Below, piece by piece: positions 1 to 11,549 of a DNA stretch of 64,000 nucleotides. Origin of the DNA: Aplidium turbinatum (lineage: Eukaryota; Chordata; Ascidiacea; Aplousobranchia; Polyclinidae); the NCBI GenBank assembly GCA_918807975.1, contig OU964935.1:5977823-6041822 (forward strand). Reading direction: 5' to 3'. The translations under genes were made by a program, and so were the position numbers. The notes beneath the pieces were generated by a model. That model saw only the letters and a program-made list of their open reading frames with translations, searched no databases and was not told the DNA's origin. Position 1 is the stretch's first letter; each line of letters begins with the position of its first letter.

Positions 1-763
1 TTATGGGAAAACATGAAGGCCCAAGCAAAAAAGAGGGCCTCTTTGGCCAGCCAAGAACGATTCACCACTGGCGGTGGTTCACCACAAAAGGGCAATGACA
101 CCGAAAAAGATGGTGTTGTTTTGGACCGTGTAGAAAGTAAGTCAACTCTGAAAAAAAGTGTTACACATGCTAATTAACATGAATGAGTGTGTGTTTATGT
201 AGACTACACTTTGTAAAATTTTTCTTATGGTTGTTCTTCATTTTGCAGATATGATAGCATCACAGTTGCATCCACTTGAATGTCAATATGACGATGATTC
301 ATTTTTGAATTCTACGATATTACCTCTACCTTCAGGTTTGTCTTCTATTGTGGTTGTGCTTACCACAAAGCACAAGTATCTTATCTTTAATTAATCTGTC
401 TTATTTGTTCTGCAGAAACTGCAAATAATGTACTTCTGCTTGAGCCATGCACAGAAGAGGTCAGCACTGGCAGCACTGCATCGCCTCCAGAGGATAATGT
501 TTACGTAGAAAGTGTGCACGAAGCACAAAGTTTAAGTCCCTCTCCAGAGACACCAGTCACTGCTGCAAATGAGGGCACATGCAGTGTGGTTGCAAGCAAG
601 AAAAGCCCCAACTGATAATATTGACAAACGAAAAAAAAGTAAACCTTTAAACAATGATGTAATTGAAGTAAAAATGCAACTACTTTAACATGAATTGGAA
701 TGTAGAAAAAAAGGACATGAAATGAAGCTGTACTACATGAAAAAAATTGAATTAGACGAACAA
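1..763 (+). pseudogene. Myb/SANT-like DNA-binding protein gene, 3' part, degenerate
   Basis: The first 132 bases read LWENMKAQAKKRASLASQ then a GGGSP-type stretch, which resembles the end of the Myb/SANT-like DNA-binding domain of transposon-associated or domesticated regulators. A donor at 131-135 (GTAAG) joins in frame to exons at about 249-334 and 417-615, which encode acidic, Ser/Pro-rich linker sequence. The usual C-terminal charged coiled coil can still be read at 616-763 (a stretch with KMQLL, HELECRKK and KLYYMKKIELDE). It lies in another frame from the linker, after a stop at 613-615, and has a further in-frame stop near 686. The gene therefore looks inactivated. Its N-terminal part lies left of the window. 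Family assignment is by motif memory only. Confidence 0.5.
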
Positions 764-1938
764 TAGGGTGGGCTGAAAAACATTTATTTTTGAATTAAAA
801 TAAGTGTTCTAAAAAGTTGCAAAATCGACCTAGAAATCATTACCAAAAATTTTGGGGGTTGGCCCCTCAATCGGCCGTGCCACCCAGCCCAAATCGCCAT
901 ATCTCGAAAACTACTTGGGCTGAAAGGGTCAAACAAAGCTCCAATGAAGCAAAAACACAAGGTTTCTATCTGTCCTAAGAGATGTTTTTATCATAGTTGC
1001 ACTACAAATTATGTTATTTCAAAAAAAAAACGCTTTTTATGCTAAACTCGAGGGGACAAAACCACACAAATTGTAAATTATTAAGTATTTCAGTACTGCG
1101 GAATTGATTCCTGTGCTGATTCTGTTTATTAAAATACTTAGTTGTATGACTGTTGAATGCATTGTGCTATAATAGGACATTTTATATGCTAAAGTTTAGT
1201 TACAAGGATTTTCAGATATTATGCTTTTTGCAGAATACTTGGTAAAATTCTTGTCATAAATATCACAGTTACACCAATTCACTGAGAATGTTGAATGCTT
1301 ATGAACCCAAACCTTGAAGAAAACCTAAACTAGAAAAAACACTGCCTGGTGGGGACCTACATTCAGTAGTGCTGACCACTTTCCACAAGGATATCTGCCA
1401 ACAAAAGAAGATGTAATTAAAAGAATGTTACATGAACAAAACTTCAGAACTAAAATTACTGCCCAAAAGATTGCAGTGGAGTTGGTTGATCTTAGGACAA
1501 CCTACAATGTATATACTGTGGCTGCAGTTACAGTAAAAGACATGATCAACAACACAATGATCAAATTCAGTGAAGTTGTCCGATATTACAAAAAGAAGAT
1601 AAAAAAAGCACTCTTTTGAAAAAAAGAAAAGTGATTTGATGGAAGACATGTACAAACTGTTTGACATATATTGCAGCAACCAAAGCCAAAGAAGGCAACT
1701 TGAGAGGAAATATGAACTTCGCATGACCAATAAAAATCATGACTTTTATGAAGACCAAAAAGGTGCACGAAAAATGAAGTGCCTTGCTGTTGTTGAACCT
1801 CTGACTTCATCAGATATAAAATTTAAAAGAAAACTCCATCTTCATGAAGATTCTGTTACTTCCATTGATTTTGAGATGGATATTGAAGAGGCAAGTCCTA
1901 CCTGTTCAACAAGCACCACAAGCAAGACAAGGACAATT
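764..1938 (+). mobile_element. 5' half of a hAT-like transposon (TAGGGTGGGCTGAAAAA terminus)
   Basis: The terminus TAGGGTGGGCTGAAAAA at 764 is identical to both ends of the palindromic element at 26155-29258. The next 250 bases keep the same order of landmarks: an AAAATTTTGGGGGTTGG-like stretch, a TCTCGAAAACTACTTG-like stretch, and CTATCTGTCCTAA. The two are therefore divergent members of one family. Coding remnants follow from about 1395. The element is interrupted by the LTR element starting at 1939. No matching right terminus was found, so it is a left-end fragment. Confidence 0.6.
1395..1937 (+). pseudogene. N-terminal part of a transposon protein (hAT-like family)
   Basis: The reading frame runs from about LPTKEDVIKRMLHEQ through KLFDIYCSNQSQRRQLERKYE to KNHDFYEDQKGARKMKC and then a Ser/Thr-rich stretch. 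From memory, this order (a helical N-terminus, an LFDI-C segment and an FxEDQxGxRK segment) matches the start of a widespread but unnamed invertebrate transposon protein. The C-terminal half of what I take to be the same protein is in the palindrome at 26155-29258. A stop near 1617 separates a first frame (1425-1619) from a second (1636-1937), so this copy is dead. Confidence 0.45.
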
Positions 1939-2350
1939 TGTGGCGATCCCCGCCGCACAATAAAAAAAAGTAGGAACATATATTTTCTGGCAACACTGTA
2001 AAAAACCAAATAACTGAATATTCCTGCCTCGTTTCTCTTTTTTTTTGCTTTCTGGTTGTACTGGTGCTCACTGCTCATATGTAGACTTGTAGAGTGAATA
2101 ATAATGTGTTGTCTGGAATTCTTATGGGAAAGAAAACAAAGCAAATGAAGCTGAACAATTACCAAAACTTGAAGTGAAGAAAAAAAGACAAAGTTTGAAT
2201 TGTGATTTTTTAATTGGGCAGAGTTAAAGTTAAGTAAAATTGTATTCTGTAACTGTATTCGTAATTAATTAATTCGGTAATTGTATTTGTAATTAATTCA
2301 TTAAACTTATGCTGTCATTTATCATTGTCATAAAATAAGTTGAAAAAAAT
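1939..2350. repeat. 5' long terminal repeat
   Basis: This is the first of the two direct repeats bounding the LTR element. It begins TGTGGCGATCCCCGCC and ends in an A-rich tract. The sequence after it, containing TGGTGTCAGA and further on TGGTGACCCCG, is where a primer binding site would lie. No tRNA was assigned. Confidence 0.75.
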
Positions 2351-3871
2351 AAGTCGGGAGCCCTTCTGGTGTCAGATAGCAATTAGGGTAACCTTAACCC
2401 TCATACCTTAAATTCCCGCACTGGTGACCCCGTTTTAGCCTAATTTCAACCTCCTATTGTACTGTATATATCCTGATTTCATTATTTCCACTCTGGCTCA
2501 CCCTTATAACACAAGATTTAAACAACTAAACAAAACACTTCAAATAAATACCGGTTCCAACATGACTAGCTCTGAAAGTGTGATAAGCACAGTTTCCACT
2601 TCGTTCATTGACAGCATTGCATCTAACTCTGCTCCCACTTCACTCCCTGACTTATCTGCGAAAAAAATGTGTAGTGTTTGTAGTCTTTCCTCTCTTACAT
2701 GAACCTTTGACATTTCTTGATTTGCAGTGTATGTCTGTATCTCTACATTCTTTTTTAATTATGTATGTGGTCCAGATTGCATATTGCTTGTGAAGTTTCC
2801 GTCTGGAGTGTTGGATAGTTTGAGCATTTCAAGTCTTCTTCAGTAGTATCTAAGTTGTTGTCATGCCTCGTAATCTATCCTTTTCACTAAATTCTTGATT
2901 CAGAAATACTATCAGCTCCTGCGATGCTTGAGTATAGTGGTTTCGTTTTTGAGTTCCCTTTTTTCATTGTGTATCAGAATTTGAATTGCCCTACAGCTCT
3001 TTAGAATCTCTTGAGTTATGGTGTTCATAATCTGTTTGGCTATGGTAAACTTGTTGATATGTGGCCACTTTCAACTTGTTGCTTTGAGGCTGATTAATGG
3101 AAAGTTTCCAACAATCTGGTCTCATGCCAGTCTGCCTCCTTGTTCAGCTACGTTTTTGTGCATTTTTTGTTGTTGTTCTTGAAACAACACATGCCTGCAA
3201 TTTCTTGAATGAAGAGGTTTGTTGTAGGATTTTGATTGACTATAAACCACACTCACAAAAAAAAATGTTTTCATTGTGTTGTATATAACCCTTTCATGCA
3301 CCTTACACATTTGTTAAAATTTCTGGCAGACACACACACTCTTGTCATTATACAATACTCACTACTTAATGTTTGTCATTACCGCCCTCTTATGTGTTTT
3401 GTCCGTGCATTTCGATCCTTGCATTTTACCTGTTCAGTCAACCTTTACCCCACTGGCAGCCTATTCTAAATTATGCTTGTCATTTGTAAAAATTTTTACT
3501 TGCAATTGTATGTGTAGACTGTAGAGATGAGATAAACTCTTAATGTTTGTGCTAAGACCTCCGTAGTTATGCTTTTAGAAGATAATTGTGCTCAATAAAG
3601 GTTAACTTTTTACTCTGCCCAAAATTTTGCCTGTTATGCAAACTGCATTGAAAACATGGACATTTGTATTCGACCTTGCAATCATCATCTGATTTTGTTT
3701 GACATGCTTCCGCAGCAGTTACCATAACTGTTCCAGTGTTCCTCATCTACACCAATTAGACGACGACGAACATTGCAGACCAAAAATCATGTACTGTCCA
3801 AGAAGTATTCGCTTTGCGAAACTTGTCGAGGAAGTTGCCCTTTTGTTTAACTTTTCCTCTGGGGGGAAGTC

Positions 3872-4285
3872 TGTGGCGATCCCCGCCGCACAATAAAAAA
3901 AAGTAGGAACATATATTTTCTGGCAACACTGTAAAAAACCAAATGACTGAATATTCCTGCCTCGTTTCTCTTTTTTTTTTTGCTTTCTGGTTGTACTGGT
4001 GCTCACTGCTCATATGTAGACTTGTAGAGTGAATAATAATGTGTTGTCTGGAATTCTTATGGGAAAGAAAACAAAGCAAATGAAGCTGAACAATTACCAA
4101 AATTTGAAGTGAAGAAAAAAAGACAAAGTTTGAATTGTGATTTTTTAATTGGGCAGAGTTAAAGTTAAGTGAAATTGTATTCTGTAACTGTATTCGTAAT
4201 TAATTAATTCGGTAATTGTATTTGTAATTAATTCATTAAACTTATGCTGTCATTTGTCATTGTCATAAAATAAGTTGAAAAAAAT
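3872..4285. repeat. 3' long terminal repeat
   Basis: This is the second direct repeat, about 99% identical to 1939-2350 and preceded by the polypurine run GGGGGGAAG at 3861-3869. Confidence 0.75.
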
Positions 4286-4310
4286 TGAAATTTATTGCAT
4301 TTTATCAATA

Positions 4311-4362
4311 TTTTCAGATTCCTGATGAGGGCTTAGGTTAAGCCGAAAACGTTTGAATGTTA
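4311..4362 (+). ncRNA. Candidate hammerhead-like ribozyme motif
   Basis: CTGATGA at 4322-4328 is followed by a short hairpin (GGCTTA / TAAGCC, loop GGT) and then GAAA at 4345-4348. This is the order of the hammerhead core. ATTC just before the core can pair with GAAT after it as a short stem I, and AACGTT would be a self-complementary stem III as in Penelope-like or nimbus elements. One base of helix II is out of register (a lone G before the stem), so the fold is imperfect and may be inactive. Confidence 0.25.
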
Positions 4363-4620
4363 AACTATTTTGTATATATGTAAAAAATATATACTGTTGT
4401 AATGCTCAACCCTGTGGTATTGTTGTGTCTTGCCTGTCTTTGGTATAAAAAAGCAAAAATATTCAACACTATACTTTTAACATCGGCAAATATACATTCT
4501 TCAAATAGTAGTTCATCAGATACCTCTTCGGCTTCATCAGTTGATGAATTTCCACCACCACGTTCTATGATACAAGCTACTGAACAACATACTTGGTTAA
4601 AACAGCAATTAAACTGAAAA

Positions 4621-5730
4621 ATGATGAAGGACTTCTTAGTATTCCCAAAAAAAAGTGCCAGACAAGAAGTAGATGAGGAAACTTTAAAGAAAGTTGCTGC
4701 TTTTTATGAGAATGACGAGTTTTCCAGAGAAAGATCAGGAGCCAAAGATTATGTCAGCATAAGTTTTAAAGTGCACCACCAAAAACGATTGCTGCTATGC
4801 AATTTAAAAGAATTGTATGCTGCATTTCTAAAGAAGTTTCCTCAACACAAAATTGGATTTTCCAAGTTTTGCTCATTGCGACCTAAATGGTGTGTTACAC
4901 TTGGATCTTCTGGTGGTCATAATGTATGTGTTTGTGCAATCCACCAAAATGCAATTCTTAATTGTAGTGCACTTATCTTGGAATACAAAGAGTTGGTGAC
5001 CAAGCTAGTGTGTAACGTACAAAGCAAACTGTGCATGGTGCATCGTTGTCCAAATTGTCCAGGTTTTTCAAATCTTTTTTGTTTTTGCAAGAATTAATTT
5101 CTGATAAAATTGATCAAGAAATCGCGTTTCAGCAGTGGGAATCAACTGACCGAACGACACTTGTGCGCATTGTAATGGATATGCCAGAATTTCTTCAGTT
5201 TTTGGCACACAAAATTGATAAACTCACAGTTCATTCATTTATTGCAAAATGCCAATCCAAGTATCTATCTACTCTTAAAGAAAACCTCCACTTGTGTCCA
5301 ACCAGTTGTGTGGTTTTAGCTGACTTTGCAGAAAACTATGCCATGATTGTGCAAGATGCAATTCAAGGTTGGCATTGGACTAAACTGAACTGCAATGTAT
5401 TCTATTCACCCACTCGTACTCTACTACACCAATTCGTCTGGAGATTTAAAGGTGTCTTCATTTTGTTTCATCTCAGATGACTTAAACCATGATACTAGAT
5501 TTGTTCATCACATGCAGAGTGTTTTTACTTCTCATCTTAAATCTCTTACTTTCAGTTTGACCCAAATCCACTACTTTTCTGATGGTTGTGCTGGCCAATA
5601 CAAAAGTTTTCTCAATCTGAATTTTCACCAACAAGATTTTGGAATAAGTGCAACATGGAACTTCTTTGCTACTAGCCACGGGAAGTCTGCTTGTGATGGA
5701 GTGGCCAGGGGAAAAAATGTTGAATCATGA
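4621..5730 (+). pseudogene. Uncharacterised transposon-like protein gene, degenerate
   Basis: Three overlapping frames (4621-5097, 5031-5480, 5395-5730) together carry a consistent motif series. The segments are SxRPKWCV, a GGHNVCVC x(3) HxN cysteine-histidine segment, VLADFAENYAMIVQDAIQ, ISDDLNHDT, YFSDGCAGQYK and FFATSHGKSACDG. I recall this series from a family of large unnamed proteins repeated in many invertebrate genomes; the acidic residues in DFAEN and SDG suggest a nuclease or DDE-type fold, which is inference. The frames are broken. A Ser-rich frame at 4402-4617 just upstream may be part of the same gene. No termini were recognised. Confidence 0.5.
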
Positions 5731-6120
5731 GCAAACTGGGGTCATGTGAAGTTGGGTACCCCAATGTATATTCTTCAAGACCCCTCACACAAAAAACTAA
5801 GCATTGTTTGGTGTTTTTGACCTCATTTTTGAAATCCTTGGCCTCAAAAACATACAATTAGACATTTTGTTTAGAAAATTAGAGTCAGAAATGTAGATTT
5901 TAGGCCATTTTTGTAAAACACTGAACTGCACTATGGCGCCACTAGTGGCGAAAATGCAAATTTTAAATACACGATTAATTAAAACTTAAACGAGACAGAG
6001 AAAAAATTTGAAATATGTCTTCAATCATTTCTTTGTGTTTTCAAAATATCCAAAAATAAAAAAAATCCGACAGGTGAGGGTTTTCAATTTTCTTAAAATT
6101 GGTTGAATTATAGTGGAATG
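5731..6120. other. Stretch without a recognised gene
   Basis: This is AT-rich DNA between two transposon gene remnants. It ends with a TATAGTGGAATGACCC word at about 6111, which recurs with one change at about 12742 (TATAATGGAATGACCC). Both may be old transposon flank. Nothing else was seen. Confidence 0.4.
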
Positions 6121-6133
6121 ACCCATTTACAAC

Positions 6134-7135
6134 ATGGATGAATGGAAATTAAGTGCAGTGCTAAAACCTTCTAAAGTTTTAGCAAGAAAGGGAAAACATC
6201 AATTGGGATCCGTAAAGAGCCAAGAAAGGGGACAGACTATAACTGTCATCTGCTGCATGAATGCTGCTAGAAAATTTGTGCCACCCAGCATTCATTTTCC
6301 CGGGCGTTCGGGTGAAAAAAGAAAGATTTGTTAAAAGATGGAACTCCTTCAGTTTGTTGTTAAAATGAGTTAATGTAAGCTAGTTCAATTCTAAGTTATG
6401 TGTCCATTGGGTGTGTATAGTGTTATTTATAGCATTTGTCTTAAATATTGTGAATGGCACTGCTAAAAATTTAATAACACGTTAAATGCAAGGATTCAAG
6501 TCCTTCGCACAGTGGCTGCAAATCAGACCCCAAAAGCAGGTATTTTTCCGATTAACCGAGAAGTGTTTCAGGAATTTGAATTTGCTCCTTCAGAAACAAC
6601 TGAAAGACCGTTGGAAGTTGAAGACAGTTCTGAGCACAGCCCTGCTCAGTGAGCAGCTCTGCCAAACATCACAGTATCAAGAACAGCAATCACAAGTTGA
6701 TGGAGGCTGCAGTTCTGAGCAGTTTTGTCCGTCACCCCAGAATCAAGAACAGCAATCAGAAGAGTGCTTTTCTGAACCAGCATCTTCCTCACTTGGTTTG
6801 ACTGTGTCTGTACAAGACATCAGTCCTCTCCCAAAACCAAAACGAATATATGTCAGTGAGAAAAATTCCACCATCTTAACAAATTCTCCTCATAAAAGAA
6901 TTGTTGCCAAGCAGTTAAACCAAAAAGCCAATCAAAACGACTAAAAGTCCTTATTTAAACTACACTCCTCCAAGAAGGTAAAAAGGGTCCAAAAATCAAG
7001 TTCAGTTTACACCTGCATAGTCTGTGGAGATACAAATGATGAGGACTGGATTCAGTGGTCGAAGTGCAAGGATTGGGCACAAGATTGTGCCAATGTTACT
7101 GATGCCACCTTCTAGTATTGTGACTATTGTGCATA
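6134..7135 (+). pseudogene. pogo/Tigger-type transposase, internally deleted, with zinc-finger tail
   Basis: The frame from 6134 reads MDEWKLSAVLKPSKVLARKG, KHQLGSVKSQERGQ, ITVICCMNAA and VPPSIHFP. This is the first catalytic Asp region of pogo/jerky DDE transposases (DExxL...KPxKVLAxKGxKQVGxVTSxERGQ). The rest of the catalytic core is missing. The C-terminal region resumes near 6524, where one frame reads KAGIFPINREVFQEFEFAPS, a typical end of this fold. It is followed by a Gln/Glu-rich spacer and, at about 7008-7132, a treble-clef-like YTCIVCGDTNDEDW...CKDWAQDCAN...YCDYC tail common in pogo-like proteins. Frameshifts and stops are visible, including a TAG inside the tail. The copy is inactive. 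Confidence 0.7.
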
Positions 7136-8537
7136 GTTATTGTGAAGTTATGTAATCCACAGTCCACAATACCTTCAAGAATGTCTTGAACTATTTTTCA
7201 AAATCAATGACTTCTTGTTCTTATATAACATGTGATGCTATTTTAAGTATCAAGCATCAGTATCAAGTTTTCAAATTGAAAACTGCCAGTGCTAGTCATA
7301 AAATTTGTAAATGATAGAATGTAGTTTTTACGGTTCAAATTACACATTTACACACCCCAATGGTCCAAAATACACACCATATGTGTAATTCGGACCATTT
7401 TGCCTAATTATTTTGTATTTTTTTATTGTACGTGAATTATATTTTCTACACTGGTTTGCAAGTACCTAGACTGTATCTGGGTGAAAAATAATACACATTG
7501 ACTGGAAGTTGGCTGAGTTGTGCTTACTTTTCTTTAAGGGGTTCAAAATACACACCTTTCCCAGGCAAATAGATCAAGCAAGGTACAATATTAATAAGCA
7601 AAAGTAAGCACCTCAAGCCACACTACTAAAAGTACGGTGTATTGAAATTTTGAACAAAACTACTATTGATCAGTTCTATGACCCAAAGAAACTATTACCG
7701 TAAGTCATAGAATTTATGTCATTGCAAATTGGAGTAGGTTACAAAAAATTTCAGTTCCCGGTGGTCCAAAGCAGATTAAATTTTAAAGGCATCTTCGGTT
7801 CATACGAATTCTTGGTTGTGAGGACTTCGAACGGCAAACCATCAACAAAATCGGGGTGTGGTCATTTACACAAGCAGCTAAAGGAGAAAACCCTTCCTCC
7901 ATTTCACTTTCTTTCATGGGGACGATTTTTCCCAAAGAATAACTCCTGCAAAAGAAGTAAAGATGAAAGCAATTTTTTTTGTACATGAATCTACAACGCA
8001 AACGAATTATTGGAAAAGGACGATCTCTCTGGTGAAACCACAGTCATCCTCAATTTTGACCCTAAAAAACGAATTGCAAAGTTCTTTACACTGCAGTTTT
8101 TCTACCTAAATGTACAGTTGTACAATGTACACACAATTGATAACTATCGAAGCATGAACTTAAATGGAAAAGTCTTGTCCCTTGCCCTTGTGAGTGAAAG
8201 ATGTAGGATATAAGATTGGACATATTGAAATGGAGGGAAGGGGCGAAGAAAATCACTGTAAGTAAGCCGACCATTGCTACTGGTTGGGGCCCAGCCAAAA
8301 TCAATGATAATGAAAAAACGTAAATAAAATACCCAGCTTGAAATGCATAACTACATTTATGTTTAGCAAACGCTTCGAAGACTACATTGTTTCACCTTTC
8401 AGTGCTAAGATATGAAATCAATATACAAAAAATTGAATGCTCCAATTTTTACCTGCTAAACATCTATGAAATGCGCATTCATCCATTTTTTGCTGCAATA
8501 ATTTGCAAAAATTTTGTTACAACTTAACCATAAAACC
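7136..8537. other. Stretch without a recognised gene
   Basis: This region may include the 3' flank of the pogo remnant. Near 7363-7396 there is a small inverted repeat (GGTCCAAAATACACA ... TGTGTAATTCGGACC). Frames at 7716-7988 and 8010-8213 resemble nothing I know and have no supporting splice or composition signal, so they are not called as genes. Confidence 0.4.
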
Positions 8538-8545
8538 CAGTCAAG

Positions 8546-10532
8546 CATGGGCTCCGTTAGAGGGGGGCCGCGGGGGTGATTACCCCTCCACCAATTGGAG
8601 TGGGGCGGTAACTAATGCAAAATTACCCCCCCACTAATGTAGAGATAACAATTTAATTTTATATTTTTTCTACTTTTGTGTTTTATTTTCATTTTTTTAT
8701 TTTGTTGCACAACTTTTTAGTTGTTTGCTTGGAAACTCCGACTCGCAAGACAACGCAAATATACAATAGAGACCTGCATAATGCTATGGGAATTGTTCAG
8801 GAGCTAAGTAGTTTGCAAATCAGTCTGGCAAGTTCAAAATCGCCCTACAGGAGGAATCCCACCATGGCTTGCCGCTTGCACACTTTTTGCCAAACAAGAT
8901 GGCTGACACATGTACCGGCCATTTCTTCAGCGTTGTCAAACTACGAAGCCTTGCTAAACACACTTCAAAATTTCAACAATGCGAAATCATTAGGCCTTTA
9001 TTCCCAATTATTGCAAGGCAACACATACTTTGCATTGCAGTTTTGCCAAGTTTTATTCAAACCACTCTGAATTCAGCGACATGATGGTGCTGGTTGAAAA
9101 CTCAAAAGTTAATTACCAGAGTCTTAGAAATGAAGAACAATTTATGCAGTTATACAAGGAATTTCAGCAGCAAGTAGATAGCTTAGGCTTAGGTAAAGTC
9201 CAAATTTCAAGAAAGTGTTGTGAGCAAAGTGCTTCCCATGATCTCGCTTCTCATTGCAGAAGGCAGATCTATGCATCTATTGACAGCATAGTGCAAGGCC
9301 TCACCCACCGCTTCAATGGACAAGAAATTAAAACTCACCAAATGCTTGAAGTTTTAGTATCTGGCACAGTCAACGACAGTGCTGTTACAGCGTTGGAACG
9401 ATATGGCTTCGACGTGAAAATTTTGGGCCAAGATTTAAGCCACTTCCATCAGAAATTTGGGCCGATCAAGTATGTGTGCGATGTTCGAAACAAGTTAATG
9501 GGACTTAAGCGTATTATAGTCAAAGGGTTTTATGCCAGTGTGGAAAAACTTGTAAAATTGCTATTGGTCAATGGCTCTTCTTCTGCAGAAGCTAAAAGAT
9601 CGCTTAGCTCGCTACGCCACTTAAAAACATCGCTCCGAAGCACAACGACTGCTTCAAGACTCAATTTCATTGCCATGTACCATGCCCATTAAGTGTATTT
9701 GGATGAACTAAGTGTAGATGAAATCGGCAAAGAATTTTTTTTAACAATGCACAAAGATTTAAAGTCTTTAGCGACTTCTGACTGTTCTGCTTAGAATAGA
9801 AGCAGAGTGCACACAGTGTTTTGTTTGAGTTAAGGTGTTCGTTTATAATGTTATTTCTTTGTAGTTTTTGTGCGATTTTGGCACAAGGCGTTACCTGGGT
9901 GTTATGGCATTTTTGTTTAGCGTTATTTCTTATACGGCGCAGATGGTAGGCCTTCCTGTAGTATCAAGATGTTGAATGTGGGCCTAACCCTATAGATGCT
10001 GAAACGTTTCATTTCACTGTGGATTTTATGGCACAGGTTGTCGTGCTGTATTCATGTAATTGTAAATTAAGTTTTATAGATTATAGCTTTGACCTTAACG
10101 CTTTTGGCCTTTTAAATCTAACCTTTTAGCGTCTGAAGTGCAAAATTTGGAGGACTTGAGCCAAGGAAGAATGCAGAGAGGGATTTTGCGTACATCCCCT
10201 CTTCCAGTCAAAATTGTCTCAAAACCCCAAAAAAATGTGGCAAATGTTAAAAACTTTTGCTCGTGATTTCAGATTCGTTGAAAGAATTTTTCGATTTTAA
10301 ATCGTGCTGAAAGGCAAAAAATTTGCGCCTTCGGCGCGAAACATCCAGCCTAAGACACTGTATAAGAAACTGCAGCTTTCAGTAGGCTAATATAAACGGG
10401 GTCTGGGGAGCGACCTTCCAGAAGTAGGCTATATGTGATGCGATAATCCATAAGCCCCTGTCGATGTCACAAAATCGGTACCGCCCCTGCTTAAATTACC
10501 CCCCCACTCTCAGGAAGTGTCCGGAGCCCCTG
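8546..10532 (+). mobile_element. hAT transposon, ZMYM-like transposase, 8-bp TSD
   Basis: The termini CATGGGCTCCG (8546) and CGGAGCCCCTG (to 10532) are inverted. They are flanked by a perfect 8-bp target duplication CAGTCAAG at 8538-8545 and 10533-10540. The subterminal DNA on both sides contains CCCCC/GGGGG-rich stretches. The 2.0-kb element carries a hAT transposase remnant. The 8-bp duplication and inverted CA-TG ends define the hAT superfamily. About 0.7 kb between the transposase end and the right terminus appears non-coding. Confidence 0.85.
8697..9790 (+). pseudogene. hAT transposase remnant (ZMYM1-like class)
   Basis: Two frames (8697-9070 and 9045-9690) cover the catalytic-core end and dimerisation region of a hAT transposase of the kind related to zinc-finger MYM-type proteins. 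They contain CRLHTFCQTRWLTHVPAIS and later SSSAEAKRSLSSLRHLKT then SLRSTTTASRLNFIAMYHAH. The last is the SAExxFSxLrrlKtyLRstm...RLnxLallh block of the hAT C-terminal dimerisation domain. A frame change near 9050 and a stop at 9690, just before the usual end, show that it is broken. It lies inside the 8546-10532 element. Confidence 0.75.
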
Positions 10533-10745
10533 CAGTCAAGCCATGCAATTTTTGCAGAATGGCCTGTTTCGGCGAGAGCCCTTTTCGGCGAGTTCCCTAT
10601 TCGGCAATTTTTTGAATTTTTTTTTAAATTATCGGGTACCGTAGCCCAATTATTATTGCCATTTTAGGGTTAGGTGTTAGGGTTGGGGTCTTATTTTAAC
10701 GTTTAGCGTCGTTAAAACAATGTAAAAGCGGCAATGATAATTAAC

Positions 10746-11549
10746 CAGCATTTCTCAACCTAGGGGTCGCGAAGGTCATTTCAAGGGGGTCGCAAAAACA
10801 TTCATAAAAAAATTTTAAAAACGCAAAAATTTCCGGAAAAATAAAAAATCTTTGCAACAATCACTTTAGTATGTATACAGTAATGTCGTAGCAAGTTACT
10901 AATTGGTTGCACTGTTACGAAAGAGAACGCGTAACTCGGTTGTAGGCCAATTTATCATCGTTTGTTCAAGTAGAACGATATTTCTCTGAGCTCAAAGAGA
11001 TTCCGCATTTGTATGAAATCCGTTCTCTACTGCTTTGGATGTTGCTGATACTCCAGAGAAATTGTAACAAGACCAATTTTATGATCTTAAAAATGATTCT
11101 TCTGCATGTGACGTTTTTCATGAAATGCCACTCTCAGTTCTGGTGTGCTAGTTATGCGTAAATCATACCCACAACTATCTGTACTAGCTTTTCGAATATT
11201 ATTTCCATTTGCCACAACATGCCTCTGCGAAAGTGGGTTTTCAGCTCTTGTCCATATCAAAACGAAGGCAAGAAATCGAAGGAAAGTTGAAGATGATATG
11301 ATCACTCAACCACTAATTTCAAAGTTGGCCAAGCAGTTGCAGAGTCAACCGTCGCATTAAAAGTTGTGACATTCACCAGTTCTTTGAAATAAATGTTATT
11401 GAAATGTATTTTTGTTCTAATTTATATATCTATAGAAAATATAGAGGAAGGGGGTCGCAGGCTGTATTAATCACCTAAAAGGGTTAGAACCACATGAGGT
11501 ACAAAAAAGGGTTAGAACTACATGAACCACAAAAGGTTGAGAAACACTA
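10746..11549 (+). mobile_element. Charlie-like hAT, internally deleted
   Basis: The ends CAGCATTTCTCAACCTAGGG (10746) and AAAGGTTGAGAAACACTA (to 11549) are inverted copies of the CAGTGTTTCTCAACC terminus of Charlie-type hAT elements, followed inside by the usual GGGGTCGC. A transposase C-terminal piece lies at 11145-11360. No clear 8-bp target duplication was seen. The element is old and short (804 bp). Confidence 0.75.
11145..11360 (+). pseudogene. Charlie-type hAT transposase C-terminus
   Basis: The 71-residue frame contains YPQLSVLAFRILFPFATT, CLCESGFSALVHIKTKARNR and ISKLAKQLQSQPSH. This is the C-terminal dimerisation block shared by ZBED/FAM200-like hAT proteins (YPxLSxLALRxLxPFaTtYLCExGFSalxxIKTKxRNRL). 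Only this piece remains. Confidence 0.75.

Larger units (their letters stand above)
1939..4285. mobile_element. Young non-autonomous LTR retrotransposon
   Basis: Two near-identical direct repeats of about 412 bp (1939-2350 and 3872-4285), starting TGTGGCGATCCCC, flank about 1.5 kb of internal DNA. A polypurine run (GGGGGGAAG) lies just before the 3' repeat, as expected for an LTR element. The internal part has only a short frame at 2457-2702 and no recognisable gag or pol, so it looks like an element that relies on another for its proteins. I counted about four differences between the repeats, roughly 1%, so the insertion is recent. A possible 4-bp AATT target duplication is present but not certain. 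Superfamily is not resolved. Confidence 0.75.

Noticed and set aside
3756-4100. Minus-strand frames repeated at 1842-2165 and 3756-4100
   Set aside because: They lie in the two LTR copies and are identical only because the LTRs are.
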